A stretch of 64,000 bases of DNA, taken from NCBI GenBank assembly GCA_946807835.1, contig OX327699.1, positions 23,300,014 to 23,364,013 on the forward strand. The letters run 5' to 3'. Made by a program: the position numbers and the translations under genes. Every line of letters starts with the position of its first letter. Position 1 is the first letter of the stretch. This document shows, one piece after another, positions 32,994-46,089 of the stretch. The notes beneath the pieces were generated by a model. That model was not told the origin of the DNA and did no database searches. It saw nothing but the letters and a program-made list of their open reading frames with translations. This stretch comes from Ailanthus altissimus. Taxonomy: Eukaryota; Streptophyta; Magnoliopsida; Sapindales; Simaroubaceae.

Positions 32994-34930
32994 AGTGCTT
33001 CACATAACATGCTTCCAAGCATTGGAGAAGTCAACATGGCATGCTAAGAATTTTCCTTCCATCAAGTACTGCAATTATCCTTCAGGACAATATCTATGGA
33101 GATAACCTGCAAAACACCATAACATATAATTCCTAAGCAAGCAAGTTTGAAATATCTATGGTAACTAACAAATATACAAGATATTCCGCTACAAATTACA
33201 CCATAAATGAGTTGAGATGCAAAAAACGGAATTTGTACCCAGAAGCTCCAGCTTCAATGATAAAGCAATCCAAGTTAAACAGCGTATAGTTAGGTTTTAG
33301 ATGAAAAAAATGAGAGTAGACAACACCATAGATATTAAACAATGGTCAGAAAATCTGTAAAATCATAAAAAAAACTATAGAGAAATCTATCACATTAGTA
33401 AACAGCTGGAATCATTATATTAGAGTTATCAGATGGACTAACATGTAAGCTAATAATAACCACTAGTATTAGATGTTGAGAGAATATGAACTTGCAAATT
33501 AAACAACCGAGGGCATGATCTATCTTAAAAACAACATTTCTGCCGCACTATCAGTTCAATGTTAATGGAAATATAAAGGTTCTTCGTGACTGGATATACT
33601 TCCTAAGAAGTGATAGGAATGTTCTCTTGATTTACCCAACTTACTTCCCACAACAAGGAGGGCATAGCTTACAGCTTGAAACATTCATATATATCCTTTG
33701 TGATTTAACTCTTAAACTAACAATAACGCAAAAAAATTAAATATTTACTCATTATCCCTGATGCGGACACAATTTCCTAAAGCAAACATTAAACAATCAT
33801 ACAGTCCTCAAATGCAGCCTATATATTATGCTAAAAATTGCTTCTGGCATGTCTTAAATTCATCAACCCATCAACACATGAAATATAACACATTAAAGAA
33901 TCGCGTGTTATTAATATAATCTCTTGGCGGTGGTAATTAGTTTAGTAATGCCATCTAAAAATGATGCACCATGCACCACAAAGAAGCCAAAGAGCAGCAA
34001 TTCTGCTGCCAAGTGTGCTTCACTTCCAAATATAGGAATTCAAAATCACAATAAATTAAATAGCAGGAGTTAAGACCATGATAATTAATACCCTCCGAAA
34101 CAAATAGATCATGTAAGCTTACTGATTTTCCAATTGTTAAAGAAAAAAACAAAGAAGAAAACAGATTACAAACTCTAACTAAACATACCCGATTAGCGGC
34201 ACGCAACTGTTGAAATATCAAAACTTTCCCAATAACGAGCACCAATTAAATAAATTGAATTTCAAACCTGAAACAAAACACATCGCCATATAAGTTGACA
34301 GTTAAATTAAGCCTTACATATAAACTAAGACTAAGCGGAATAATCTAAATAAATAAATAAAAACGCAGTGAATTATGAACAACATGGAAACCAATCTGAT
34401 TGAAAATAAGAAAAATAATTAAAAGTTCATTAAATAAATTCTCTGAAACACCCGACTTACCAAACAAAAAAAAACCAGAGAGAGATAACAAGAAACGCAG
34501 AGGATCGAACCATAATATCCGAAATTGAGAAACTGAAGCGAAACAAAAACCCTAGCTTTATAACTCTATAAGGGGCCTGTGGGTGTGTGAATTAAAAAGG
34601 AGATAATAAGAAAATTTAATTAAGATTTACAATTAAGCGAGTGTGAATTAATAACGCCAGTAACTAAAAATGGAAACCGATTGATTACGAAAACAAATTA
34701 AAATGGAAAATAAATAAATAAATAAATAATTGTAAGAGTGACAAGTAGTTTCACCTTCATCGAAAATTCGCCTAAATGATAACGAAACGAAACCCTAGCT
34801 GTGACTCAGCTCCCAATTAGATTAAATAGAAGAAGCGAACTTGTGACTAAAACCTTCAAATCATACACACACTCTCTAAAAGAGAAGTGCTTGTTCTCTC
34901 TCTCTCTTTTTTCGAACCACGGAGTGTAAC
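32994..34930 (-). other. Spliced 5' leader with two possible first exons
   Basis: The coding exon begins at 33106, after a TTTTGCAG acceptor. An upstream non-coding exon is supported at 34267-34189 (TGTTTCAG acceptor, GTATGT donor). Two first exons are plausible: one ending at 34755 before GTGAAACT, and another around 34580-34461 ending before GTAAGTCG. Both contain an AAACCCTAGC telo-box-like run on the plus strand (about 34551 and 34791). A GA repeat (CT run on the plus strand, 34895-34908) marks the far end. The second leader contains an upstream ATG. The splice sites are seen; use of both leaders is inferred. Confidence 0.55.
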
Positions 34931-37310
34931 GTTTCTTCTTCTCTTTTTTTTTGTCAATATTATTTATTTTTATTTACAAGTTTCGAGTTAATTTTTGTCA
35001 ATTCTTCTGGTCGGTTTTAATTCACTATTGAGTATTGGGTAGTCGCGCACACGCGTGAAGCGTGAGTGAGTGGAGTGAGGATGATGGGTCGGGTTCGTTT
35101 CGTGTTCGGGTGAAGGGACCGGTTTGTCCGGTCAACCGGTAACGGTATATTTATAGGGAATATAAAAAAGACAGGAGTAGCACCAAAAAACTGTCAATTC
35201 GGGCATTGCTTTTTGTGGGGCTTCCATTTTTATTTTTTATTTTTTCAATAATGAGTTTGGCTGAAAGGAAAGGCGATGGAGGTGAGACAAGGTTTTGTCT
35301 CTGAAAAGGAGATGAGGTTATCGTTGTCATTGTCTGCGGGGTTTCCCCCTCAACACACACACACCTTTTAGTCCCGTGCTAGTGTACACGTGTGGAAATT
35401 AAGACATTTTTAGGGGTGGATTTGGGATTCCATGCAGTCGACTCCACCCATGGCGATCGGGGGATGATTTTGTTATCACTTATTAAATTTGTACGAGGGA
35501 TCTCGTATCTGTTCTTTCTTAATAGGAAGAGATTTTAGATTATAGATTTTGATTTTGATTTAAGAAGTTACACATCTAGAGAGTAGAGACCCTCTTTTGC
35601 AAAATTAGGATAATCTCTAACTATTATAATAAATTTGGAATATTGTACCTATGTCAAAGCAAAGTTATGATAATTTGAGACTGGTGTTACTTGAGATATT
35701 GGAACATAAATGTACCCCCTTACCAAAGACCAGTGATTAGTGACTCAAACTTAATTCTTAGCGAAATGAACCAGCATTCTTACCGCTTCTTGTTTTTATT
35801 ATGATCTCATAAAACATGCTTTTGATAATCATCGACTCATTGCCTATAATACACGTGACATGACATCCACGACCAATGACTTAATTAATTGACTAGATGG
35901 CTGAGTTTGAAAATAATGAGCCGAGTGAAAAGTGAAAGCTTTTTCTTATTAGTACTGGTTCTTGGCGGTGAGTATTAAACATTAGGTGCGCGTTTATTAG
36001 AAAACAAAGCCCGCGACGTCACGTCAATTTCAAATATTTTGCAAGTTGATATTGTTTTGTTTAGACTTAGGCATCGTATAATATAATTTTTTCATATCAT
36101 TAATAAATAAAAAATATTCCTCGCCATGATCTTTTGTATTACGGTTCTGCGTTTAATAAATTATTTGTTTCTCATCTTTGCTACTCGCGCCCAATTTTCT
36201 GGAAAACGACATTGCCATACCCAATGCCACGAGTCCAAACAATTCTTTGTTTATTTATTTACTCATCGGTAAGATATCGAGGTCGGAAATATTCTTGAAC
36301 ATGTCATCTTGCCCAAAAGTTTAGAGATAGTTTAAGCTTAATTTCGGTTCAAACGACGGCTATATTAGTTTGTTCATTAAAAATCGGATCATCACAGCCG
36401 CTATCGGTGGCCGAAATATATAGTCGGATCCCAACAAACAAATGCGAGTTACTTAAGCGGTAATATTTATTTTCTTTTATGAGATTAAATCTCTCATACA
36501 CAAAGATAGATGTTATTAGGGTCTTGTGTAATTTTTTTTTTTTATGAGAAGGTAGATTTGGTTGTTAGTTCTTGTGAAGGTAGATATTGTTTATTGTCCC
36601 TCACTAGATGTTAGTTTTTTCGTCTCTACTCTTGTCTGATAGTTTTTTTTGTCTCTCTTACTACAAGAGTAGATATTAATTTTTGTCCCTCTTAAAAAAA
36701 AATATCTCTCCATTTAAAATAAAGGCAGAAGATTTTAAATGTGGGATAAGCCTTGTAGTGAGATTTTAATTTTCTCTTTGTCAAAGAGAAGTAAATTCAT
36801 ACATTTTCAAATTGAGATATTTATATAACATCCTAATAATCAGTTTAATTTTTTATTAAAGATCTTAAAATATAATATGTATGGTTTAGCAATGATATTA
36901 CCCTATTGATGATTAAAAAAAAGTCCAAATACGCTAATTCAGTGCGGCTAAGAGAAAGTCATTAGGTATTTGCACACTTAAAAAAAAAAAGAAAAAAAAA
37001 AAACCGGACGTTCATTCGTTTGTGGTGAGGCATAAGTACCCTTAATTTCAACTGACGTATCTTTAATTTCAACCTGACGTAGGTGCGATAGAAGATCCTC
37101 AAAACATATGCATGTGTTTGAGTTTAATAAACATAATGTTTCACGTCGACCCCTTTTTATAATCAATTTTAACATAAAAGATAAAAAAAAATAAAATTGC
37201 AATGACTACTTGACAACAGAAATGGAAATTTCAATAGTATTAACAGATTATGGACGGTCGATCAACTTGGGTAGGATTCTAACAATTAATTTGGCTCCTC
37301 TTTTTCTCTC
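34931..37310. other. Intergenic, no gene seen
   Basis: Promoter side of the TFIIS-domain gene, then AT-rich DNA. At 36560-36690 a loose tandem pattern of GTAGATATT and TTTTTGTCTCTC words recurs with units of about 45-50 bases. No coding similarity. Confidence 0.4.
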
Positions 37311-37880
37311 CCATAAAAACTCTCCGTCGTTGCCTATATTCTCATATCTTCATCGAAAACAGGGCTTTTGACATCCTCTTTAGTGTTCGACATCCTCTTT
37401 GGTGGACGCATTGTTTATCTTCACAACCTTTATTTCTTTCGCTTTTTATTTTGATTTTCTGTTTTTTTTTTATCGTGTGTGCTTCAATCTGTGCAGGCAC
37501 TTGGTCAGTCGTCAACTTTTTCCAAGACCTACCGGTCTCTGCTGAATCAATCGTTGACCTCTATCTCGACCTTACCAACTTTGGTCGTGCCTATGCCGAC
37601 CGGCGTTGAGTCTCTGTCAGTGCCGCTACTCATGTCTTTCTTCTACAAGCTTCGGGACCCCACTGCTATTGCCATCCATTGCAAGGCATCAACCGCTACC
37701 TATCGAGCAAGCTTTGCTCACCAATAACCGCTCAGCCCCTAAATTCGATAGGAATGCAAATTTCAGTAGTGCTCAAGTCTCTTTACACCCATTTGAACTT
37801 AATTATGTTATTTGATGTTGGCTACCATTTGAACTTAATTATGCGTTATTTGATGTTGGCATTAGAATAGGACTTTAATG
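37311..37880 (+). repeat. Dispersed repeat with a C-rich core, copy 1
   Basis: Diverged relative of 48130-48780: both have an AAAAACTCT start, CTCTTTGGTGGAC or CTCTCTGGTGGAC, a T-rich tract, a C-rich core of about 250 bases, AATAACCGCTCAGCC/AGTAACCGCTTAGCC and a TTGATGTTATTT-like end. The open frames in the two cores are not homologous in frame, so it is not a conserved gene. Confidence 0.5.
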
Positions 37881-39440
37881 AGCAATCTTGGAACTTGTGG
37901 AGAATGTATAAAATAGGTAGTTTTTTTTTTTTTTTCTCTCTAATGCAAGAGTTATTTTTGTTCCTCCTACGTAAAAATTATTTTGTTAATTCCTTGTTTT
38001 CAATAGATACAGTGATTTCAGATTTTAAGGATGATCCCAATATGGGTTTATATTATATATCTTAAAATAATATATTAGGTTTGAATGTAACTCAATAATT
38101 TTATCATGTTTAGTTTTTTAATAATTTTTTAATTTTTAATTAATAAATATACAATGTAATATTACTATTAATCTTTTAATTTTATATCAATAATTCTATA
38201 AATATAATATTAATGATTTACTTACTAAATTTACATTTGACATTATTAAAAAAAAACAGTTCTTAGACATTTTGAAATGGTCGTGACGATGGGAAATCTT
38301 TGTTTTGACAATACATCAAAAAGGTTGTGAGTGGTGACATAAGGCGGAAACGAAAAGTTGGAAGGAATAAAAGTTTGAGCTGTTAAATTTGGATTGAGAG
38401 CACTAATAAGTGGAGATCGAGACGTTAATTTCAACATCGTGTTAATTAGTCAGTCCTGAGTCCTAATTATGATTATTTAAATTCCTATGAATCTAAAAGC
38501 AAAAGGTCCAAAAAGGAAGTTATATCATGATGGCGGCAAACATGCATAAAAAATAAAGAGAGATAAAAAACAAAGGATCAGGAAATGGCTGATGGTGGTG
38601 GATGGAACACCCCCACCCGCCTGATTCGTTGTTGGCTGGAACAGAACACGAGGCACAGCTTCCTCCAAGTATAAATAAATTTATCTTTTTGACTTGGTTT
38701 CAACATCTCCTTTCTTTTTTTAAAAAAAAAATTGTTTTCGTTCTTAAAACATTTTGGACCGGCTTGGGTCAAGAATTTGGGTGACATCAATTGGGTCATC
38801 AATTTAGTAGCTGTGTGCTACACCCACAAACATGCCCAGCTATTTTAATTGATTACAGAATTAGACAATAAAAAAAGAAAAAAGAAAAAAGCTCCTCCCT
38901 TTAGCTAAATGGTAAAAATGCAAAGCACCCAAATCTACATTTTACTTGATCTGAAAATTTAAGTTGAGAATTATTGAATTTTAATGGCATGATCAAATTC
39001 TCAACTGTTTATAAATTGCCCCAGAACCTGTAGGGCAATGAATTATGGGTTAAGTTGGAAACTTAATTTTAAGTGTTGGAATAAACAATTTCTCACCAAG
39101 CCAGTGGGACTGTTACATTTTTCTAATCTGAATTTTGAAACAATACAAGCCCAGCTATGCAAAAGTAGAGTTTTACTTGCATCTATAAAACCAGTATATC
39201 TATATATTAAGATTGTTCTTAAGCAATCGCATAAGAGAGACGCTACCTTGAATTCTTTTCCCTTCATTTACTGCCAATTGCTTTCCAATTTTGTTCCCCT
39301 GCAAAGGAGGTATGGGAGAACAAAATCAGATTCTGAGACCGAGACTGATAGAAAAAAAATATATATATATATATTATTTTTCTGAGAGCACTTGAAGAGA
39401 AATGTGTTGTTACCTTTGGCTTCTAAATCTCATCCTCGAC
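37881..39440. other. Intergenic, no gene seen
   Basis: AT-rich, with a short TA microsatellite at about 39359-39374. No coding similarity. The right end may be 3' UTR of the kinesin relic. Confidence 0.4.
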
Positions 39441-40225
39441 ACCCACGACACTAATATCCCTTAGTAACATGGTTGAGGCAGGCATAAGTCTCCTGATGGT
39501 TAGAATATGATAAATTAATTCAATGAGGAAAGAAAGAAAACGTTGTCGTATATCCATCCTGAAGAAGAGTGTTCAGTGTTACAATCAAACAGAGACTAAA
39601 GAGAAGACGAACAATGAAACTATACATTTAACATGAGATGTTACCCAACTGACCTTTTTGGTTTCTCCACATTTAAAGGTTTGTAGGAAGCATCAAGATT
39701 TGGTTCACTATTTGCCATATAGCTCACATCATATCGATGGGTAGATGGAACTCTCTTTGAAGATTGTGATGAATTCAGTGATTTCTAGATGTACAGGAAA
39801 CAAAATTTAACAAGTATCACATCTATCTCACATCTTATAACTAACGTGACTAATTGCAGAACACTACTATCATGATTCTCCATTGATTCCAAGAATAACT
39901 TGCCTAGTAAACCACAGATAATAATTTTAATTCACGAGTCAGTGGCCTGGGTACCTGAGAAAATACAACTTGATGCTCTCTTGAATGAGTCACGTTGTTC
40001 AGAACTAGTACGGCATTCAGATGTCATGAGACTGGGAGAATGAATATCCTCATTGATCTGAACATATAAAAAGAAAGGCTTCGTCATTAATCAATTCCAG
40101 TAGCTTAACTGCAATATTATCATAATAAATTAGAAATACATGGTACATAACCATAGACTAAGGCAATTTTTCTCTCTCTTTCTAGATAAAAGAAAGAGAA
40201 AAAGAACAATTCATTGTCTGTGTAC

Positions 40226-41291
40226 CTGAGAAAGCACATCTCTATCCTTCCTTGGAGTGGAATCATAGGCCTTGGAAGTGCTATTGCACTCAGATGCCTT
40301 GCAGTTTAAGGAATCAACATCAACATTCGCCTTGCACTGAGAGGCTTCACAGTTTAAGCAATCAACATGTACATTTGTCTAAACATAGAACAAAAGCTTC
40401 TGAAGTTATCTTGAAAGCGTTATTGGGGGAAAAAGAATATATAAAACACAACCAAGGCTTATCATACTGATACCGTCTAGTACATGTATATGTATATAAA
40501 AAAAATGTGCTTTCAGATACCTCATTCACTAGATTTATTAAATAAATACAGAAAGAACATATTGAAATAATAAAAAGAGAAAAAAGAACTATTCATTGTC
40601 AGCATACCTCAGAAAGAACATATTGATCCTTCCTTGGACTGGAATCGTAAGTCTCGGGAGTGCTATTGCATTTAGATGCTTGACAGTTTAAAGAATCAAC
40701 ATCTAAATTCGTCTTGCATTCAGATGCCCCACAATTTAAAGAATCAGCATCCACATTGGTCATGCATTCAGATGCCTCACAGTTCAAGAAATCAACATCC
40801 ACATTGATCTTGGATTCAGATGCCAAGAGGTTTAAGGAATCAACATCCACATTCTTCTTGCATTCCGATGCCTCACAGTCTATGCAATCAACATTCACAT
40901 TTGTCTAAACATGGAACAAAAGCTTTTTAAGTTAAATACTTCTTGAAAGTGTTACAGAGGGAAATAGAGCACCAAAAGCACAACTGCATCTTATGATACT
41001 GTCTCTGTGCATGTGTATGTAAGTAAAATAAAGTGCTTTGAGCATACCTCATTAATTTCACTAGATTTATTAGAGTGAGGAATTTTTTTCTTTATTGAAA
41101 TAAAAGCAAGAAAAAAGAACAATTCACTGCCTGTGCACATGAGAAAGAAAATGTTGATCCTTTCTTGGAGTGGAATCATATTTCTCAGGAGTGCTATTGC
41201 ATTCAGATGCTTCACAGTCTAAGGAATTGACATCCACATTCGTCTTGCATTCAGATTCCTCACAGTTTAAGGAATCCACATCTGCAGTCGT
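40226..41291 (-). repeat. Amplified exons and 16-residue repeats in the kinesin-6 tail
   Basis: Three exons, 41291-41139, 40904-40608 and 40378-40226, are duplicates of one another, each ending in an STPxxYDSxPRKDQ-like segment. Inside them a 48-base unit coding TNVDVDSLNCEASECK is repeated: two, six and two complete copies respectively, about ten in all. Flanking intron pieces (AAAAAGAACAATTCATTGTC-like) are duplicated too, so whole exon-intron segments multiplied. The unit keeps its 48-base length and frame in every copy. A weaker relative of the exon end is in the exon at 40057-39955. The exon at 41291 has a degraded donor (CAT|GTGCAC in place of GAG|GTATGC). Confidence 0.85.
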
Positions 41292-44200
41292 CTAAACATG
41301 GAACAAAACCTTCTGAAGTTAAATATCTCTCGACAGCATTACTGGAGTTGTATCATATGTACCTTATTTGCTAATAGTGAAAAGAAGTGAACAATTAAGC
41401 AGGAAAGAGAAAATATAAAACACAATTGAGTTTTACATACTGTCTCTCTACATATGTATGTTGTAAAATAAAGTGCTTTCAGCATACCTCGTTACATTCA
41501 CTGGATTTATATGCTTCTAATTCTAGTCTGGATTCAAAATCAGTATATACTTTAGCAAAAGTGGCCTCCTGTGAACTCTCCTTGGAACAAGTACAGCAGG
41601 ACTTCAAATCCTTAAGCACTTTCTCCAGCTCAAGGTTTCTTATCTTTTCATCACTCAGCTTTTCTCTGAGGCTCTTAATTTCACTTTCTGCAACCTGATT
41701 ATTACCAGAGTTGTCAAATTTTATTGATAAGTTCACCACTGAATTTGCATAAATGGGATATTGAAACATCATTGAAGACTCAATTAAAAAGAAAAAAAAG
41801 AAATCGCTTCAATTTTAAGACAAAATATGAGCAACACATTACCTTGAGCTTTTCATTGTATTGCTTCAAAACATTCCATAGAGCTTTAGCAAACTTCTTT
41901 GTAATCTCATGATGTCTCTCTCTCTTCGCCAAATCAACTGGATTAAAATCCATAGATGCATGGTCTTTAACGTCCATTTTGGCCTCTGTAACGAATGTGA
42001 GCAAGTACGTCAAACAGTTGGAAGGGAAACCCCGAAGTAGAAAAGATACTGAAAAACATGGATAAAAGAAGAAAATGGTAGAATCATATAAATTAATTTT
42101 GCCTTTTGTAGAACCTTCTTCAGAAAGTTCATGTATCTGCCCAGCCCTTTTTCCTTCTTCAATCTGAAAACAAACAAAAAGAAAACATACAACGAATAAC
42201 ATTGTATGTTTTCAAAATGAGAATCTAAACAGTATGACCGAGAAGATGGATCAATTTATGTCCATCAATAAAATGAAGTCCAATAGCATTATCAATGATT
42301 GTAATAATCTATTGTCACTATAAAGATTGTACAGACATGCCACCTATATCCAAATTGATATTTAAACATAAAGATCTAAGCTTGAAATTGGGTTCTTGGC
42401 AATTTGAAACCGAAATTGCATGTTGACAGTCCCCTACTCACCATCTCTGGTTTTGATAGTCATGCTTAAACATTCTCATTTATGCTCATGCAAAATCCAC
42501 AAATCTGAAGCATTTAAAACAGGTTTGAAGTAATGATTTCTGAAACAAAGTATTGACACCGTGGAAAATGTTCGTGACAGTTTGCAGAGGTTTGGACTAC
42601 TCAAAAAATGAATATTTTTTTATGCCCCTTACTAAGAAGTGTACTGCATAACCAGTCTTGTTTATAGCCATGCATTGAAGACAGCAATACTAAAAGTTCT
42701 CTGTTTTTGTACAGATAAAAGAAGCATAATCACCTCACAAATATTTGATAAGTTTGATCTGATGTGAGAAAGTTGCAAGCACTATTAAGGAAAAAAAATA
42801 TTTACACTTTAAGGTACATAGAATACCGAACAAGCTTCAACACCACTGAATTTCATTCTTTTCGACTGCTCAAGTCTGGACAAACTCTGAAAATGCCTCT
42901 TGCTACAGACCAAATTGGACGAGTCCTCAACGTTATCAAACCTAAATAAATCATTGATGTGAAAACAAAATCATAGAAAAAGGAGACTTGCAAGATTGAG
43001 GGAGAGAAAAAGAATTTACTTAATTTTCATATAGGGTGAAGCTTGTCTTAGCAAGTAGGATGTATCAAGATAGTCTTCTTCTCCTGATTATCAGTTAAAA
43101 TCTGCCAAAAATAAAAGGAAAATACGTGACATGTTTTTTCAGCAATTAACAGGATGAAGTCAAGATCTTATTTAAAATTACTACAAAGACTAGCGAGTTA
43201 TGAAAATATAAACAATGTTTCTACTATTGACTTGACTGAGCAACCCAATGTGGAAATGAAACTACATACCAGTGTGATTCTCTTCTTTCCCTCCAGATAA
43301 TCACACAGGCACCTGGTCAACTGTTTGGAGATAAGTCACCTTTTGCACCATATATTGATGTAGATATTATCCAATGCCAATAAAAAAATCCAAATATGCC
43401 AACAACTAGAATGAGGAGGATCCAGAAAAATGAAAATCTGGAGGACTGGAGAAGCATTACCAAGGTGTTCTGAAAGTGCTTCTGCAATGGCTTCTTTGTA
43501 TTTTTTTGGTGCTCCAACAATGACTGAAAACAAAGAACATATATAGGTGTTACCCTGAGGGAAAAGGCAGGGGCCAGAGAACAACAGAGAGGTTTAAAGG
43601 TTCTCAATCATAAGCGTCCAACTTAAACTGCTCCCAGAACAAGCCGACTTGCAGTTAAAAAATGATTATGATGAGGAGCACAGCAGGGATGCCTAATAGA
43701 TCTGGTTAAATTTACATACCCTTAGGCATAGGCCAAATACCATTGATGTGTTGTTGATGAAACTGCTTTCAAGCAATCTTGCCCCCTGTAAAAGATAGAA
43801 CTAGAAACTGAAATGAATAACATCAACAAATCTTTTTCTAGATGCCACTATCCATAAAGAGTTTTCAAAACTGCAAACTGATCAAAAACTACAAATTATT
43901 AGATAACACGAGAAATTGACTCAAACCTGATTCCCAGTTCTCTTTTCTCTTTCAGCTCCAGCTAGATCAACGATGGTTAACACAGTGTCATTTGCATGAA
44001 CATCATCCTCTCCGACAAGCTCGTTGGCAACACAGTGCAAATTGATGATGCACTGAGACCGACTGCAAACATGTAAGAATATTAAGGATGAGCAAAACAA
44101 AAGACTTTGTTGCAAACAAAAAACATACAATGCAGTTATTGTGGGAGATCAACTTGACCATCTAAGAAAATATATGCCACTGATTAGTTCTGCAGTCAAA

Positions 44201-44830
44201 CTAATGGTGCCTATAAATTCATAACCACAATAGCATGGTAGTTTTATTACTCCCAGATACTTGAACTGATTTCCAGCTAAACTTACAAGTCATCCTGCTT
44301 CATACAGAAAGGGGATTAAAAACATTTCAATGGAAGAGCTACAGCAACTGTTATATAATTCAAGTCACAAAACCCCAGCCTAACTCTCAAAATTCATCCA
44401 AGAAATTATTCTCACAACTATAAAGTAGAAACATTAATCTCTTTCCCATGCACCTAGAGTGGCTGTTTGCATTTGTCATAGCTTTGGCACATTTCAGCAT
44501 TGCACAAGCTATCAAGGATTCTGCCTGAGCCGCATCAGAAATGATAACCTGTTTACACAATTTGAATAAAGAAAAGAAAGTAATTATCAATACCCATCAT
44601 GAACTTACATAGGGAAAAAGAAACAATGCAATTTAACACAGTGCATAAATTTTTATCAACCTCTTGTAGACCTTTAATAGTTGACTGCTGCATGCATAAC
44701 TCAGCTCCATCCGGCAATAAATCCAACATTCGCTCCCCTTCCCTCCTTCAGAATATATTTCAAATACTGATAAGTAAAATGACCTGTAGAAGCACCATTA
44801 ATCAATAAAAACTCAAAATAGAACTCCTTT

Positions 44831-45047
44831 TCTTTCTGTGGTGCTACTTCAAAATATAACATTGCATTGTGTTCAATGTGCTAATGTTTTTTAAACATGA
44901 TGGTGACTATAATTAAACTAAGAACATTATTTAACTCTTTTCTGCAGTGCTTCTTCAAAATTTAATATTGCATTGTGTTCAATGTTCTAATGTTTTTTAA
45001 ACACGATGGTGTCAATTAAACTAAGAACACTATTTAACTCTTTTTTC
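44831..45047 (-). repeat. Two-copy tandem duplication in a kinesin-6 intron
   Basis: TTGCATTGTGTTCAATGTGC then TAATGTTTTTTAAAC occurs at about 44862 and again at about 44969, within two similar units of about 107 bases. Confidence 0.85.
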
Positions 45048-46089
45048 TGCCCTTAGTTGATCTGCTCATCAACGTGGTTAGTGAAATGAACAAGACAATG
45101 CAAAGGAGGCTGAACAGTTAAGGAATTTCTATAAAAAAAATTATACATAATTTACATAAACATCTGATATGAATAGATGATCACCAATTACCTTGACAAT
45201 TTACTTAGCTATTCCTTTGAAAATCCGTTGAAGCGCAATAGGAACCATACCGGGCTCACGTGGACTGCCAAAAATTGTATGAGTCTTGCCAGAGCCACTC
45301 GGCCCCAGTGCAGCCAACATTCCACTTTTACCCATTAGAAAATCCTCCACCAAAGGGCTTACCATCCTACAAACAAACAAATGAAACAAAATATAATAAA
45401 AATAAAATCACCAAAATAAAACTAAAATGGGAACCCTAGATTTCCAATTTGTCGAAGAAACTCTAATGTGTTGATCCAGACCTGCACTGAATTGGCAGAA
45501 AATACATGAGAAAAGCCTTGATAAACCTCAGACTTGATGCGTTTAGATGCTTGTAAGGCCAATGGAGGGGATAGCGTAACGGAGTTAGAATCATTGATCG
45601 TTACACGGTATTTGTTCCGCTTGGCTTTCACATTATTATCTTTAACGGCATTTTTCTTGACGTGATTTTGTGGCCAAACGTTTTTATTAGTCCTGGACCT
45701 AGAATCTTGATTACCGATTTTGGGAGAAATGAGAGGTTTAATTCTAAGATAAACTTTGAGATTCTTGGATGATGATGATGAATTGGAGAAAGAGTTGGAT
45801 TGGGGGTTCTGAGGAATTTGAATGGAGAGAATCTCGTCGATTGGGAATGAAGAGATTTGGGCTAATTTCTCAGAAGAAAAAGTGGGATTTTGTACGACGG
45901 CGTTGGTGGTCGAGGGCGTAGGCCTAGCTCTGCGGTGAGGGTTCCGCCGGACTGTTACTGTCTTTGGACAAGTCGGTGAACTTCTCGTCTCCGGTTCCAT
46001 TGTCTGTGTCGGGCGGAAATTGGCGGAAAACGACAAATTTGAAATCTTAAATAACGAATGTTGGTATAAATAAACAGGCAAGCTATGTT

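Larger units (their letters stand above)
39641..46000 (-). pseudogene. KIN6: Kinesin-6 (KIN-6) gene with frameshifts
   Basis: About 18 exons of a plant kinesin-6 are readable with good splice sites, from ATG at 46000 to TAA at 39641. Exon 1 (46000-45482) gives the N-terminal extension and first motor strands. Exon 2 (45366 on) has the P-loop GPSGSGKT. Exon 3 (44783 on) has SFYLSVFEIYSE, exon 5 (44062-43927) has switch II as DLAGAEREKRTGNQ, exon 6 NNTSMVFGLCLR, exon 8 (43320-43270) CDYLEGKKRITL. Three coding frameshifts are visible: one base missing near 44739 after EGGK, one near 43088 before GEEDYLDTSYLLRQASPYMK, and an indel near 39996 before THSREHQVVFSQ. The roughly six residues expected between exons 1 and 2 are also absent, and those exons do not join in phase. 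The P-loop is intact. Family members move on microtubules. Assembly error is the alternative; neighbouring genes are clean. Confidence 0.75.

Noticed and set aside
35151..35360. 69-codon minus-strand frame near the TFIIS-domain promoter
   Set aside because: Low-complexity Ser/Pro/Thr sequence with no conserved motif, codon signal or splice context.
37479..37815. Overlapping short frames in the C-rich repeat core
   Set aside because: The related copy at 48.1 kb does not keep any of these frames.
40608..40904. Regularly spaced repeats resembling a CRISPR array
   Set aside because: The units are coding 48-base repeats with no spacers, inside an exon of a plant kinesin.
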